Shown piece by piece: positions 5,604 through 6,575 of a DNA stretch of 6,575 bases. The notes beneath the pieces were generated by a model. That model did no database searches and was not told the origin of the DNA. It worked only from the letters and a program-made list of their open reading frames with translations. The stretch is from contig CANNLB010000160.1 of NCBI GenBank assembly GCA_947505565.1, forward strand, positions 1-6,575, given 5' to 3'. Both the position numbers and the translations under genes were made by a program. This DNA comes from Acidobacteriota bacterium. Lineage in GTDB: Bacteria; Acidobacteriota; Terriglobia; Bryobacterales; Bryobacteraceae. Each line of letters begins with the position of its first letter. Positions within the stretch are counted from its first letter, which is position 1.

Positions 5604-6575
5604 TTAAAAGCCGATCTTCAAAGCCAACTGGAACTGCCGTTGGGCCCCGAAGTCGCCGCTGGAAACAGCGCCCGTGATCGTGCCGAAAGCTGGGCTAGCT
5701 GCGTTGCCGATGGGTAGTAGGAACGTCGCGCGATTGGCCAGGTTGAACGCCTCCACGCGGAACTGGGCCGAGATGCGTTCGGTGATGTTGACCTTACGGA
5801 ACAGACCCGCGTCGACGTTGATCGCGGTGGCGCCGCGCATGGTGGTGCGGCCCACGTTGCCGAACGTGTTGATCGCGTTGATCTGCCAGGCGGGCGTATC
5901 GCCAGCTTGGCAGTTGCGGCGGGTTCCGTTAGCGAGCAGAGTGCATGGGTTGAACCAGCGGTCGGGGCCGGGGTTGGTGACACGCCAATCGCCGATGGCG
6001 TTCGGACGATCGGCCCCACCATCGGTGTTGCTCTCGTCGCGGCCAGAGGTGATCGTGAACGGACGCCCGGCCATGGCGGTGAAAATACCGGTGGTCTGCC
6101 AACCAGAAAGCACAGCCTTTAGGAAGCGGTTACCGCCAGCCACTTTATCGAATGGCAGGGAGTAGACGGCAGAAAGGACTAGGCGATGGGGCGAGTGGAA
6201 CGTAGACACGCCCCGTTCAGCGGCCAGGCTGCGAGCATTCTGCGCGAACGCCGGGGCCGCGGCATCGTCGGTGGCAACCCCAGGCGTGTAGTCGATCGAC
6301 TTGGACCAGGCATAGCTCGCGAGCAGGCTCAGACCAGCGTCGAAGCGGCGTTCCAAACGCGTCGCCAGCGAGTTGAAGTTGGAATTGGCGCCTGAGGTGA
6401 TGAAGCCTCCCGAGATGCCTCCCCAGCCCGGATAAGGGCGGCGGCTGTTGACCGTACCGGCGCCGGGGATGGCCTGATTAATATTCAGCCCGACGGGCAG
6501 TTTGTGGCCGCCCGAGCCCATGTAGGTCACGTCGAGGACGACGTTGCGCAGAAGTTCGCGCTGTACTCCGAAACT
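5604..6575 (-). CDS. Oar-like TonB-dependent receptor, C-terminal part (5' end beyond window)
   Basis: The gene encodes an outer-membrane beta-barrel receptor thought to import a bulky substrate using TonB energy; the substrate is unknown. The frame is open to the right edge, giving 323 residues of a protein that in this family is usually about 1000 or more. The first residues read SFGVQRELLRNVVLD followed by VTYMGSGGHKL, the typical barrel strand 'GVQREL...VLD.AYVGS', so the GTG at 6528-6530 is an internal Val and not a start. Other family hallmarks are ATRLERRF, LLASYAWSKSID, SPHRLVLSAVYSLPF, GWQTTGIFTAMAGRPF, FGNVGRTTMRG and FRVEAFNLANRATF. The chain ends in LALKIGF, and a terminal Phe is the usual signal for barrel insertion. 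Two Cys at fragment residues 211 and 222 (NPCTLLANGTRRNCQ) could form a disulfide in a loop. The stop lies 12 bases before the PSD gene, so co-transcription is likely. The plug and carboxypeptidase-regulatory-like domains would be outside the window. Confidence 0.93.
   Translation of the reverse strand, partial: SFGVQRELLRNVVLDVTYMGSGGHKLPVGLNINQAIPGAGTVNSRRPYPGWGGISGGFITSGANSNFNSLATRLERRFDAGLSLLASYAWSKSIDYTPGVATDDAAAPAFAQNARSLAAERGVSTFHSPHRLVLSAVYSLPFDKVAGGNRFLKAVLSGWQTTGIFTAMAGRPFTITSGRDESNTDGGADRPNAIGDWRVTNPGPDRWFNPCTLLANGTRRNCQAGDTPAWQINAINTFGNVGRTTMRGATAINVDAGLFRKVNITERISAQFRVEAFNLANRATFLLPIGNAASPAFGTITGAVSSGDFGAQRQFQLALKIGF

Noticed and set aside
6528..6530. GTG as the true start of a short receptor-like gene
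   Set aside because: The frame stays open through the edge, and the 15 codons before it encode SFGVQRELLRNVVLD, a conserved family strand. The gene is therefore truncated by the window and does not start here.

Overview
The window suggests a GC-rich genome of the phylum Acidobacteriota, most plausibly a Solibacter/Bryobacter-like lineage. This is inferred from gene content recognised by eye, with no database search. The marker combination is an Oar-like TonB-dependent receptor of the large acidobacterial type, a very long 'planctomycete-type' cytochrome protein (PSCyt1/DUF1587/DUF1595/DUF1592/DUF1588/DUF1585), and a Tat-exported DUF1552 protein. PSD/DUF1552 pairs also occur in Planctomycetes and Verrucomicrobia, but the receptor type favours Acidobacteriota.

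Layout: all three recognisable genes lie on the minus strand and are read from the right edge to the left. Positions 6575-5604 hold the C-terminal 323 residues of the receptor, whose 5' part lies outside the window. After a 12-base gap comes the 1307-residue diheme PSD protein (5591-1668). After a 7-base gap comes the 435-residue DUF1552 protein (1660-353). A strong ribosome binding site for the DUF1552 gene lies inside the last codons of the PSD gene. No promoter is visible inside the window, and the spacing argues for one transcript that starts beyond the right edge. Positions 1-352 contain no credible gene. They hold a plus-strand intrinsic-terminator candidate, which would serve a convergent gene beyond the left edge, a bulged inverted repeat, and two copies of a G8-containing 15-16 base repeat.

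Working together: all three products are expected outside the cytoplasm. The receptor belongs in the outer membrane and takes up an unknown substrate using TonB energy. The PSD protein is a Sec-exported (possibly lipid-anchored) protein with two c-type heme motifs, one near each end. The DUF1552 protein carries a twin-arginine signal. The substrate and chemistry are unknown for all three, and any functional link rests on gene spacing and shared cell location. The main points for a second look are the receptor-PSD-DUF1552 linkage, the roughly 700-residue unassigned middle of the PSD protein, the altered His motif in the DUF1552 protein, and the repeats in the 3' flank.
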